From: Aquabacterium olei
GTDB taxonomy: Bacteria; Pseudomonadota; Gammaproteobacteria; Burkholderiales; Burkholderiaceae_C
Reading direction: 5' to 3'
DNA: 64,000 nucleotides
Assembly (NCBI RefSeq): GCF_003100395.1
Contig: NZ_CP029210.1
Location: 806,001-870,000 of the forward strand
A model generated the notes under the pieces. That model saw only the letters and a program-made list of their open reading frames with translations. It did no database searches and was not told where the DNA came from. This document shows positions 51,139 to 59,800 of this stretch, piece by piece. Numbering within the stretch: position 1 is the first letter of the stretch; each line of letters starts with the position of its first letter. The position numbers and the translations under genes are program-made.

Positions 51139-51384
51139 ATGTGGTCACATGACCTGCACGAACAGTACCGTCGGCTGCGTGCCGACCTGGAAGCGGCTTA
51201 CCGGGCCCCCGTGTGGGACAGCCGGTTGATCGACCGGCTGGCCGACGCACTGGCCCGGCTCGAACGCCGCGCCATGCCGCCCCTGGCCGGGCTGGCAGCC
51301 CCGTTCAGCTCGTGGCCGAAGGCGGCTCCGGAGGGTTCGACGGGGCGCACGGGGCACGCCACTCCTCAAGCAGCGTCGCGGTGA
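51139..51384 (+). CDS. Small hypothetical helical protein
   Basis: 81 residues: charged, helix-prone N-terminus (WSHDLHEQYRRLRADLEAAY, LIDRLADALARLERRAM) and a disordered Ser/Pro/Gly tail. ATG 51139 has AGGAGG upstream and a sigma-54 element. Its last 80 bases overlap the convergent 51305-51523 gene. No family recognised. Confidence 0.7.
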   Translation: MWSHDLHEQYRRLRADLEAAYRAPVWDSRLIDRLADALARLERRAMPPLAGLAAPFSSWPKAAPEGSTGRTGHATPQAASR

Positions 51385-51523
51385 GCGTGTCGCCGCGGGT
51401 CCGGGCCATCTCGATGAGGGCCTTCACATTGCCCTCGTCCACCCACTCGTGTCCGGTGCCACGCTGCAGTCGTCGGTAGATTTCGGCGATGTCGGGCGGG
51501 GTTTGCGCTTGCGGCGTGCTCAT
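51305..51523 (-). CDS. Small hypothetical protein
   Basis: 72 residues, hydrophilic: TPPDIAEIYRRLQRGTGHEW, DEGNVKALIEMARTRGDTLT, ATLLEEWRAPCAP. Helical and soluble. ATG 51523 has AGGAGC upstream and an excellent sigma-54 element. Converges with and overlaps the 51139 gene by 80 bases. No family recognised. Confidence 0.72.
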   Translation of the reverse strand: MSTPQAQTPPDIAEIYRRLQRGTGHEWVDEGNVKALIEMARTRGDTLTATLLEEWRAPCAPSNPPEPPSATS

Positions 51524-51557
51524 GGTCGCTCCTTTCGTGATGCGGTGCACCGGTCCG

Positions 51558-51571
51558 GCAAGCGCCATGCC
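51558..51571 (-). promoter_or_regulatory. Sigma-54 promoter for 72-residue protein
   Basis: The minus strand reads GGCATGGCGCTTGC, 35 bases before ATG 51523; identical to the stress SDR promoter. Opposed to 51608 with 36 bases between. Confidence 0.85.
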
Positions 51572-51607
51572 GTCACGGGGCCCCGCATGCCGTGAGGGGC
51601 TCGCGCG

Positions 51608-51621
51608 GGCATGGTGCTTGC
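51608..51621 (+). promoter_or_regulatory. Sigma-54 promoter for hldA
   Basis: Reads GGCATGGTGCTTGC; 44 bases before ATG 51665. An imperfect CCTTCGGG/CCCGAAAGG hairpin (about 51624-51653) lies in the leader. Confidence 0.86.
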
Positions 51622-51664
51622 CCCCTTCGGGCATCTTCTTCAACCCGAAAGGCAGAGACCCCTC

Positions 51665-52630
51665 ATGGCCCAATCGACCTTGCGCGTGCTGCTGGTGGGT
51701 GACGTGATGCTGGACCAGTACTGGGACGGCACCGCCTGCCGGATTTCGCCGGAGGCCCCCGTGCCCGTGCTCAGTGTGAAGGGGCAGCGGGCCCGGCCGG
51801 GGGGCGCCGCCAACGTCGCGGTGAACCTGGCTGCCCTCGGTTCGCCGGTGACGCTGCTGACGCCACTCGGGGACGACGAGGCCGCCGACGAATTGGTCGA
51901 CCTGGTGGTGGAGCAGGGGGTGACCCTCGAAGCGGTTCGACAGGCGGGCTATGCGACCACCCGCAAGATCCGTTGTGTGTGCCGCGGCCAGCAGCTGCTG
52001 CGGGCCGACTTCGAGGTGCCTGTGCCCCAGTCTGCGGTGAACCGGCTGGGCCAGCGCTTTGCGAGGCTGCTGCCCGAGCACGACATCGTGGTGCTCTCGG
52101 ACTATGCGAAGGGTGCGCTCACGGAGTGCGCCGATTTCATCCGCGTGGCGCGCGAGGCCGGCAAACCGGTGCTGGTCGACCCGAAGGGACGCCACATGGC
52201 CCGTTATGCGGGGGCGACGCTGCTCAAGCCCAATCTGGCCGAGTTCACGGGCTGGGTGGGCGAGCCCGACGACGAAGCCCATTTCTGCCGACTGGCTCAC
52301 GCCTTGCGCCAGCGGCTGAGGCTGGAGAACCTGCTCGTCACGCGCGGTGAGGCGGGCATGAGCCTGTTCACGGCCCGCGGCGTGTTTCACCAGCCGGCCC
52401 AGGTGCGCGAGGTCTACGACGTGTGCGGGGCGGGTGACACCGTGCTGGCCGCGCTGACCCACCTCATCGCGCTGGGGGAGGCCGTGCCGGAGGCCATGCG
52501 CTGGGCGAACGCCGCGGCCGGCATCGTGGTGGGCCGATCCGGCACCGCGCAGGTCACGTACGAGGAAGTGGCTGCCAGCCTGCACGTCACCCGATCGAGC
52601 AGCCCGACCTGGTTGTCGGCCGCATCCTGA
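51665..52630 (+). CDS. hldA: D-glycero-D-manno-heptose-7-phosphate kinase (HldA/RfaE domain I)
   Basis: 321 residues, PfkB/ribokinase fold of the RfaE-I type: VLLVGDVMLDQYWDG, RISPEAPVPVL, RPGGAANVAVNLAALG, LSDYAKGALTE, LVDPKGRHMARYAGATLLKP, LVTRGEAGMSLF and the catalytic GAGDTVLAAL. It phosphorylates heptose 7-phosphate at C1. Unlike the fused E. coli HldE, the nucleotidyltransferase is a separate convergent gene (hldC, 52650). ATG 51665 lies behind a sigma-54 promoter. Confidence 0.94.
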   Translation: MAQSTLRVLLVGDVMLDQYWDGTACRISPEAPVPVLSVKGQRARPGGAANVAVNLAALGSPVTLLTPLGDDEAADELVDLVVEQGVTLEAVRQAGYATTRKIRCVCRGQQLLRADFEVPVPQSAVNRLGQRFARLLPEHDIVVLSDYAKGALTECADFIRVAREAGKPVLVDPKGRHMARYAGATLLKPNLAEFTGWVGEPDDEAHFCRLAHALRQRLRLENLLVTRGEAGMSLFTARGVFHQPAQVREVYDVCGAGDTVLAALTHLIALGEAVPEAMRWANAAAGIVVGRSGTAQVTYEEVAASLHVTRSSSPTWLSAAS

Positions 52631-52649
52631 TCGGCGCCGCCGCGCGGCG

Positions 52650-53192
52650 TCAGTCGGGTGGGGGCACGGTGCCCAGACGTCGAAGGATGCCCGTGCTGCT
52701 GTGGCCGGCCACGAACGGCACGGCCAGCGCGCGGCCGCCCCACTGCGCCACGAGCGCGGCCTCGGGCAGACGGGCCACGTCATAGTCGCCACCTTTGACA
52801 TAGAACTCGGGGCGCAGACGCGCCAGCACCGCCAGGGGCGTGGGTTCTTCGAACACGGTGACGGCAGATACCGCTTCGAGTGCCGCCAGCACCCACACGC
52901 GGTCCACGGCAGTGTGCACGGGGCGGCCGGGCCCTTTGCCCAGCCCCCGCGCAGACGCATCGCTGTTGAGCCCCACGATCAACGCGCCACCCAGTGCGCG
53001 GGCGGCCTGCAGGCCCTGAACGTGACCGCGGTGCAGCAGGTCGAAGACCCCGTTGGTGAAGACCCACGGGCGAGGCAGGCCGGCCAGGGCCTCAGGCAGG
53101 CTGTCGACCGAGTGGTATTTGGCCGGCCAATCCCGGCCGGCCGGCCCCGTCGACGTCACCCAGGGTGTGCCGGCGGGGCAGGGTGCCGTCAT
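52650..53192 (-). CDS. hldC: D-glycero-beta-D-manno-heptose 1-phosphate adenylyltransferase (HldC/RfaE domain II)
   Basis: 180 residues: cytidylyltransferase-like fold with FTNGVFDLLHRGHVQGLQAA (HxGH motif), ALIVGLNSDASARGLGKGPG, the Arg-rich VDRVWVLAALEAV, FEEPTPLAVLARLRPEFYVK, and STGILRRL. It makes ADP-heptose. It starts one base after the stop of the outer-membrane protein gene, so it is translationally coupled to it. Confidence 0.94.
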   Translation of the reverse strand: MTAPCPAGTPWVTSTGPAGRDWPAKYHSVDSLPEALAGLPRPWVFTNGVFDLLHRGHVQGLQAARALGGALIVGLNSDASARGLGKGPGRPVHTAVDRVWVLAALEAVSAVTVFEEPTPLAVLARLRPEFYVKGGDYDVARLPEAALVAQWGGRALAVPFVAGHSSTGILRRLGTVPPPD

Positions 53193-53193
53193 C

Positions 53194-54087
53194 TCAGAAG
53201 CGGTACTTGAAGCCCACCGTGGCCACGTCGACGTTCTTCTTGTCGTCGCCGGGGAACTTCATGTGGTGGCGGTCCCAGTCGAGGGTGACGCTCCAGTTGC
53301 GGTTGAAGTCCCAGGCCAGCCCGGCGCCGTACGAGGCACCGAAACCGGTCTCGTCGCCGCGGGCGGCCACAATGCCGGGGCCTGCAGAGACGTCCGTCCA
53401 GCCGTAGGTGCCACCCACACGGCCCACCAGGTTCAGCGTGCTGGTCAGCGGCGCGATGCCGGTGACGACCAGGTTCACGCCGCTGATCTTGGTCTTGCCG
53501 CCGTTGCGCTCGGCGTCGTTGAGCCGGAAGTAACCCAGCTGCAGGCCGAAGTTGGGGTTGAACAGACCGCCGGTGTAGACGTGGATGGCGCCATCCGGGT
53601 CTTCGCAGTCCTGACCGGGTAGGCACTCGTCGTCGACATCACCGGCGCCGACCGACAGACCCACATAGCCCGAGGTGGTGTAGGGCAGCCAGGAGTAGCC
53701 GCTGCCGGCATAGCCAGCGCCGGGGCCGGCGGCCGTTGGCTCGCTGGGCAGCGTCGACAGTTCGGTGCTGTAGCGGCCACCGGCGGTGTCGCTCGCGCCC
53801 ATGCTGCCCGGCTGAGAGCCCATGCCCTGGTCGGCCTGGTTGGTGCTCACGCCATCGGCGGCAGTGCCGCTGTTGGCGCCGGTGGTGCCCTGCTGTGCAT
53901 CCATCGAACCGGTTCCGCCGGTGGCGGGCGTGGCATTCGGGTAGGTGCTGGTACCCGGGCTCTGCATGCCGCCCGCGCCTGAGTTGTCAGTCGGGGTGGC
54001 GCCCACTTGCGCCTGTGCATGCGCAGCGGCCAGGGCGAGCACGGCCGCGGCGATGACGCGGGGTGAATGGCGGTGGATGACGTTCAT
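53194..54087 (-). CDS. Outer-membrane beta-barrel protein with Gly/Ser/Gln-rich N-terminus
   Basis: 297 residues: signal peptide RVIAAAVLALAAAHAQA, a low-complexity Gly/Ser/Thr/Gln stretch (to about 110), then an eight-stranded OmpA-like barrel (about 125-297): SGYVGLSVGAGDVDDECLPG, GGLFNPNFGLQLGYFRLNDA, GVNLVVTGIAPLTSTLNLVG, SVTLDWDRHHMKFPGDDKK and the terminal FKYRF with C-terminal Phe typical of BAM substrates. The cysteine pair DDECLPGQDCEDPDG may form a surface loop disulfide. Leads the pair with hldC. Confidence 0.9.
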   Translation of the reverse strand: MNVIHRHSPRVIAAAVLALAAAHAQAQVGATPTDNSGAGGMQSPGTSTYPNATPATGGTGSMDAQQGTTGANSGTAADGVSTNQADQGMGSQPGSMGASDTAGGRYSTELSTLPSEPTAAGPGAGYAGSGYSWLPYTTSGYVGLSVGAGDVDDECLPGQDCEDPDGAIHVYTGGLFNPNFGLQLGYFRLNDAERNGGKTKISGVNLVVTGIAPLTSTLNLVGRVGGTYGWTDVSAGPGIVAARGDETGFGASYGAGLAWDFNRNWSVTLDWDRHHMKFPGDDKKNVDVATVGFKYRF

Positions 54088-54117
54088 TCTTGGCTCCTTG
54101 TGTATCGATGAGGATGG

Positions 54118-54134
54118 GCCCGCGAGGCGCGGGC
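54118..54134. repeat. GC hairpin in barrel gene leader
   Basis: GCCCGCG and CGCGGGC around three bases, in the 5' leader of the barrel gene between promoter and start. May affect translation or RNA stability. Confidence 0.4.
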
Positions 54135-54160
54135 AAGCGAAAGGGAACGGACCCCATGCG

Positions 54161-54174
54161 GCAAGCAGCGTGCC
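54161..54174 (-). promoter_or_regulatory. Sigma-54 promoter for barrel/hldC unit
   Basis: The minus strand reads GGCACGCTGCTTGC; 74 bases before ATG 54087, just after the gmhA stop. Confidence 0.87.
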
Positions 54175-54805
54175 TTGTCGACCGTTTCACCCATGTCCCA
54201 GCTGGATTTCGATGAGCCCGCACAGCGCGTGCACGATGAAACCGTGGGCTTCCTGGATCCGGGCGGTCGCGGTGTGCGGCACCGCGATGACGTGGTCGCA
54301 CGCCTCGGCGAGGAGGTTGCCTTCACGCTGGCCGGTCAGCCCGATCGTGGTCAGGCCGCGTGTGCGGCCCTCCCGCATGGCCGCCAGCACATTGGGTGAG
54401 CGACCGGACGTGGACAGGCCCACCAGGCAGTCACCCGGCACGCCGAGTGCGGCCACCTGGCGCGCAAAGACGTGCTCGAAGCCGTAGTCGTTACCGATGC
54501 AGCTCAGCAGGGCGCCACTGCCGCTCAATGCGACCGCCGCCAGGGCAGGGCGGTCGTGCAGGAAGCGGCCGGCCAGTTCGGCAGCAAAGTGCTCCGCGTC
54601 GGCAGCGGATCCGCCGTTGCCACACAGCAGGAGCTTGTTGCCACGGCGCAGGGCGTCCGCGATTCGCTCGGCGGTCTGCTCGATCGCACCGCCCAGCCCG
54701 TGAAGCTGGGCAAACAGCTGCTGGTGCTCCTGCAGGGCGCGCTGCAGGTAGCTGGCGAGATCCGGCCGTCTTTCCGCTGCCAAGGGAGAGGGGATGGTCA
54801 CAAGC

Positions 54806-55590
<785 letters not shown>

Positions 55591-55610
55591 TCAGTGCAGC
55601 ACGCCGTGCG

Positions 55611-55624
55611 GCAAGTGGCATGCC
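55611..55624 (-). promoter_or_regulatory. Sigma-54 promoter for small protein/gmhA unit
   Basis: The minus strand reads GGCATGCCACTTGC, 36 bases before ATG 55575. Opposed to 55648, 23 bases between. Confidence 0.85.
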
Positions 55625-55647
55625 TGTCAGAGGCTCCGGATCACGAG

Positions 55648-55661
55648 GGCATGCCGCTTGC
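55648..55661 (+). promoter_or_regulatory. Sigma-54 promoter for Gly/Asp-rich protein
   Basis: Reads GGCATGCCGCTTGC; 57 bases before ATG 55718. Confidence 0.85.
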
Positions 55662-55717
55662 CGAACTTCTGACCGGCCGCCGAAGGCCGTATCGAGCCCT
55701 GCCACTGGAGACCGTTC

Positions 55718-56125
55718 ATGTTCGCCTTGCCTTCCGCTTCCCGCCAAGCCTTGCCCCACGCACCCATCTTTCCGCCCCTGCCGCTGGATGAGACCCCCGG
55801 GGTGCCGACGTCGGGGCCCGCCCCGCTGTACTGTCCGCACCGCGTGCCGCGCACCGCCTGGCGAACGGCCGACGGCCTGTGGATGGCAGGCGGACAGAGC
55901 ATCGGCCACGGCCCGGGTGCCGGCGGCAACGAGGGCACGGCCGAAGACCGCGGCACGGGCGCCAAGGGGTCCAACCTCACGCGCAGTGATGGCGGGCCGT
56001 CGGGCGACGACATCAAGGGCCCGGGCAACAGCGGTCCGGACGGTGGCCCCATCCGCAACGACAAGGACGACCCGCTTCTGGGGGGCACCCAGGGGGGGCC
56101 CGCGCAACCCCGTCGCCCCAGCTGA
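55718..56125 (+). CDS. Gly/Asp/Pro-rich hypothetical protein
   Basis: 135 residues, likely disordered: a Pro-rich N-terminus and a Gly/Asp/Asn-rich C-terminus (GHGPGAGGNEGTAEDRGTGA, DIKGPGNSGPDGGPIRNDKD). CPHRVPRTAWRTADGLWMAG is the only segment of mixed composition. No signal peptide or family recognised. TGGAG precedes ATG 55718. Similar in character to the acidic protein at 7089-7418. Confidence 0.7.
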   Translation: MFALPSASRQALPHAPIFPPLPLDETPGVPTSGPAPLYCPHRVPRTAWRTADGLWMAGGQSIGHGPGAGGNEGTAEDRGTGAKGSNLTRSDGGPSGDDIKGPGNSGPDGGPIRNDKDDPLLGGTQGGPAQPRRPS

Positions 56126-56138
56126 CCGCTTGCAAGAC

Positions 56139-58967
56139 TTACGACCTGTGGTCGTTGTTGCCGGTAACTGACCCGTCGCCGTTCTGCGGGGGAATCGCCG
56201 GCCCGCCGGCGGTCAGGCGGGCGAGGGTGTCGATCAACTCGCCGGGCTGAGCCGGCTTCACGAGGTGCGCCTGGAAGCCGCTCATCAGGGAGCGCATGCG
56301 GTCGGCCGGCTCGGACAGCCCGCTCAACGCGATGGCCGGCACCCGTTCGTGCAGCGGCACCTCGCGTTCGTCTTCGATCTGGCGGATGCGGCGGATCACC
56401 TGGTGGCCGTCTTCGGTGCCCAGGTCGATGTCACACAGCACCGCCCTTGGCCAGCCCGAGGCCGGCGTCTCTGTCAGCCAGGCGAGCGCGCCACTGCCGG
56501 TGTCGAACGGCGCCACGCGCGCGCCCTCTGCCGACAGCAGCATCACCAGCGATTCGAGCGCGTCGGGCAGGTCGTCGATGGCAAGAATGTCCAGCCCCTC
56601 CAGCGCGCCCCGCCCCGGGGCGGCCAGGGCGGCGCGTGTCTCGCCGGGCAACGGAGCGGGCTGGGGCATGGTGGCCTCCAGAGGCCGTGCGGACAGGGCC
56701 AGCAGGGGCAATTCGATCACATGGCGCGGCCCGTGCATGGAACTGGGAGGATCAGACTGGAAGCGCCCCCCCTGGCGCTCGATCACCGCCCGCAGCGCGA
56801 CCGGGTCGAGCGTCACGGGGGGCATGGGCAGCGCGCCGGCAGGCAGGGGCGCCCGGTCGTCACTGACGGCGGGCAGCAGGCCTTCGGTGATGGCGAGGCG
56901 GGCGTGCGCCTGGCTGCGCTCCAGCCGCAGAGCCAGCCGGCCACCCGGCGGCACCGTCAGGATGGCGCGCATGCACAGCTGACCGATGGCCTGGGCCAGC
57001 GAGCTGGGGTCACCGACCACGCGGGCGTCCTCGAACGCGATGTCGGCATAGAGCTTGATGTGACGGGACTCGATGGCGTCGCGCAGGCCGTCGAGTACGC
57101 CCATCAGCAGCACCGCCAGATGGATGGGCTGGCGCGCCAGCTCGTGCTCCAGCCGTTCGACCTGCTGCTGCTGGCGTTGCAGGCGCCACAGTTGCGCATA
57201 CAGCCCGTCATGGGCCAGCAACTCGTCATGGCGGCCCCGCTCGACGATGCGGCCCTTGTCCATCACGATGATGAGGTCGGCATCGACGATGGTCGACAGG
57301 CGGTGGGCGATCACGAGCGTCGTGCGGCCGTGCGCGATGCGGTCCAACTCGGCCTGGATGGCGCGTTCCGAGCGTGCGTCGAGCGCCGAAGTGGCCTCGT
57401 CCAGCACGATGATGGGCGGGTTTTTCAGAAAGGCGCGTGCGATGGCGATGCGCTGGCGTTCACCCCCCGAGAGGGTCAGGCCCCGTTCGCCCACCGAGGT
57501 CTCGTACTGCTGGGGCAGCGACTCGATCAGCTCGTGCACCTGCGCGGCCTTGGCCGCTTCGATCACGTCCGCCAGACTCGCACCCAGGCGGCCGTAGCCG
57601 ATGTTGTGCGCGACGGTGTCGTTGAACAGCGTGGTGTCCTGGGGCACGACGCCAATGGCCCGGCGCAGCGTCGCCATGCGCACGCTGCGGATGTCCTGGC
57701 CGTCGATGGTGATGCGACCTTTGCCCACATCGTGCAGACGCAGCAGCAGGCGGGCGAGCGTCGACTTGCCCGAGCCGCTGCCGCCGACCACGGCCACCGT
57801 CTGGCCCGCGCCGATGTGAAAGCTCACGTCCTGCAGGATGGGGCGACCGGGCTCGTAGGCAAAATCGACGTGTTCGAAATGGATGCTGCCGCCTTCGATG
57901 GTGAGGTCCTTGCTCTCGGGCGCATCCTCGATGTCGGGCCGCTGGGCCAGCAGGTCCAGCAGCTTCTCCGTGTTCACCAGCGCATCGCGCGCCTCGCGGA
58001 ACACGAAGCCCAGTGCATTGAGGGGCAGACAGATCTGAAGGATGTAGGCGTTGACGAGCACCAGGTCGCCCACCGTCAGGGTGCCTTGCACGGTCTGCTC
58101 GCCCGCCAGCAGCATCACCAGCGCCACCCCGATCGCGATGATCACGCCCTGGCCGATGTGCAGCGTCGACAGGGCCTTTTGATTGGCGACGCCCTGTTCC
58201 ACCCACTGGCTCAGCACGCCGGCGTAACGTTGCCGCTCGTGGCCTTCGCGGGCGTGCAGCTTGATGGCCTCGTAGTTCAGCAGGCCGTCCACCATGCGGC
58301 CATGCGCGGCCGAGTCGACCTCGTTGACGCGGCGCTGGCGCACCTCGCGGCGCTGCGTCATCAGGGTGGTGTACGTGCCGTAGGCGACGAAGGTGGCCAT
58401 GATCACGACGGTGAACCAGACGCTGTAGCCGACGGACATGACCACCAGCACCGCGCCGAATTCCACCAACGTGGGCACCACCGTGAACAGCCCGGCGCCC
58501 AACAGAAAGCCGATGCCGCCGGTGCCCCGCTCCAGGTCGCGGATCAGGGCGCCGGTCTGCCGCTGCGCATGAAAGCGGGGGGTGAGGTCCAGCAGGTGGG
58601 CAAACGCCCGCTCGGCGTAGGACGTCACCACCCCCAGCGTGACCCGCGAGAAGACCAGGTCGCGCAACTCGGTGAACAGGGTGCCGGCAAAGCGCAGTGC
58701 GGCATAACCCAGCAGCATGAAGACCGGCAGGACAAGCACGGCATGCGGCGCCTGCAGCGCGTCGCCGGCCTGGGCCGAACCCGCCGCTGCCAGGTTCTCG
58801 GGCCGGCTGAAGCGGTCGACGATGGCCTTGAGCAGCAGGGGCACGAGCACGGCCGTCACCTTGGCGGCCACCAGCAGGAAGATGGCCGCGGCGGTTCGAC
58901 GCCAGCGGGGCTTGACGGCGTTCCACAGGATGGGGAGGACAGCCCGGAGGCCGCCACTGCTGTTCAT
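56139..58967 (-). CDS. ABC exporter (Atm1/HMT1-type) fused to pseudo-kinase and receiver
   Basis: 942 residues. 1-330: six-helix exporter domain with NYEAIKLHAREGHERQRYAG, the Atm1/HMT1-type linker. 360-590: ATPase with Walker A GGSGSGKST (395-403), Q-loop, LSGGERQ (499-505), LDEATSALD and H-loop. 600-760: a GHKL-like domain (RVVGDPSSLAQAIGQLCMRA, GGRFQSDPP, HVIELPL) lacking the N-box Asn and G-boxes, and no phospho-accepting His. 792-918: receiver with D846 in LCDIDLG and K904 in LVKPAQ. Exporter likely handles glutathione conjugates or metals. The regulatory tail is unusual. Start ATG 58967. Confidence 0.93.
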   Translation of the reverse strand: MNSSGGLRAVLPILWNAVKPRWRRTAAAIFLLVAAKVTAVLVPLLLKAIVDRFSRPENLAAAGSAQAGDALQAPHAVLVLPVFMLLGYAALRFAGTLFTELRDLVFSRVTLGVVTSYAERAFAHLLDLTPRFHAQRQTGALIRDLERGTGGIGFLLGAGLFTVVPTLVEFGAVLVVMSVGYSVWFTVVIMATFVAYGTYTTLMTQRREVRQRRVNEVDSAAHGRMVDGLLNYEAIKLHAREGHERQRYAGVLSQWVEQGVANQKALSTLHIGQGVIIAIGVALVMLLAGEQTVQGTLTVGDLVLVNAYILQICLPLNALGFVFREARDALVNTEKLLDLLAQRPDIEDAPESKDLTIEGGSIHFEHVDFAYEPGRPILQDVSFHIGAGQTVAVVGGSGSGKSTLARLLLRLHDVGKGRITIDGQDIRSVRMATLRRAIGVVPQDTTLFNDTVAHNIGYGRLGASLADVIEAAKAAQVHELIESLPQQYETSVGERGLTLSGGERQRIAIARAFLKNPPIIVLDEATSALDARSERAIQAELDRIAHGRTTLVIAHRLSTIVDADLIIVMDKGRIVERGRHDELLAHDGLYAQLWRLQRQQQQVERLEHELARQPIHLAVLLMGVLDGLRDAIESRHIKLYADIAFEDARVVGDPSSLAQAIGQLCMRAILTVPPGGRLALRLERSQAHARLAITEGLLPAVSDDRAPLPAGALPMPPVTLDPVALRAVIERQGGRFQSDPPSSMHGPRHVIELPLLALSARPLEATMPQPAPLPGETRAALAAPGRGALEGLDILAIDDLPDALESLVMLLSAEGARVAPFDTGSGALAWLTETPASGWPRAVLCDIDLGTEDGHQVIRRIRQIEDEREVPLHERVPAIALSGLSEPADRMRSLMSGFQAHLVKPAQPGELIDTLARLTAGGPAIPPQNGDGSVTGNNDHRS
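56141..56155 (+). terminator. Hairpin at convergent 3' ends
   Basis: ACGACC/GGTCGT, six-base stem with three-base loop, followed by TGTTG; overlaps the 3' end of the ABC gene, 16 bases past the 55718 gene stop. Confidence 0.35.
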
Positions 58968-59032
58968 GCGCAAGAAGTCCTTTCTTCCGGGCAGAGCCCC
59001 GAGCTGCAATGGGTGGGTGGCGTGCTGCGGGA

Positions 59033-59046
59033 GCACCTGGCGTGCC
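59033..59046 (-). promoter_or_regulatory. Probable sigma-54 promoter for ABC-receiver gene
   Basis: The minus strand reads GGCACGCCAGGTGC (GTGC at -12), 66 bases before ATG 58967. Resembles 17867-17880. Confidence 0.6.
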
Positions 59047-59058
59047 CGCCTGTGACCG

Positions 59059-59072
59059 GGAACGCCGCTTGC
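59059..59072 (+). promoter_or_regulatory. Sigma-54 promoter for LmbE/GT2 unit
   Basis: Reads GGAACGCCGCTTGC; 51 bases before ATG 59123. 12 bases from the opposed element at 59033. Confidence 0.78.
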
Positions 59073-59122
59073 CACCCGGATGCATCACGTCACCTCCGAG
59101 TCGTTTCGTTGCAGCCCCCGCC

Positions 59123-59800
59123 ATGGTCATCCTCTCTCCCCACCCCGACGACGCCGTCTTCTCGTGCGGGCACCTGCTTGCCAACCGCCCCGACAGCACG
59201 GTCGTCACCGTGTTTGCCGGGCTGCCCGAGGAGGACAGCCCCCTGACGGATTGGGACGAGCGTTGCGGCTTCATCAGCGGCCGCGTCGCCATGCAGACCC
59301 GCCGCGACGAAGACGCCCAGGCGCTCGGGCTGCTCGGCGTGACCCCGATGTGGCTGGACTTTCTCGACGCGCAGTACGGCAGCAGCCCTTCGCCCCATGA
59401 ACTCGGTGAGGCCCTGCTGGACACCCTGCGCACGCTGGATGACCCGCCGGTGGTGCTCCCGATGGGCCTGTTTCACTCCGACCACCTTCTGGTGCACGAA
59501 GCCGCGTTGTGGGCCTTGCGGCGCAGCGTGACGAACTGGACCGTGCACCTGTACGAAGACATCCCCTATCGCCGCCTGCCCGGCCTGCTTCAGCAGCGCT
59601 TGCAGACGCTGGCCACACTGGGCCTGGAGGCCACCCCCTCGACCATGGTGGTCAGCCCCGTCGAGCGCCTGAAGGCCCGAGCGGTGTCGAGTTACGTCAG
59701 CCAGCTGCGGGCGCTGGGCGCTGAGGGGCTGTCGGACCTGACACGGCCCGAACGGCTGTGGGACCTGCAGGGTGCGTGTGGAGGCGTCGATGGCAGCTGA
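59123..59800 (+). CDS. LmbE/PIG-L family N-acetylglucosaminyl deacetylase
   Basis: 225 residues: VILSPHPDDAVFSCGHLLAN (the PHPDD zinc motif), TVVTVFAGLPE, RRDEDAQALGLLGV, PMGLFHSDHLLVHEA (the HxDH ligand). Zinc deacetylase of sugar N-acetyl groups, as in mycothiol and GPI pathways. No start other than ATG 59123 fits; ribosome site weak. Its 3' end overlaps the GT2 gene. Confidence 0.92.
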   Translation: MVILSPHPDDAVFSCGHLLANRPDSTVVTVFAGLPEEDSPLTDWDERCGFISGRVAMQTRRDEDAQALGLLGVTPMWLDFLDAQYGSSPSPHELGEALLDTLRTLDDPPVVLPMGLFHSDHLLVHEAALWALRRSVTNWTVHLYEDIPYRRLPGLLQQRLQTLATLGLEATPSTMVVSPVERLKARAVSSYVSQLRALGAEGLSDLTRPERLWDLQGACGGVDGS

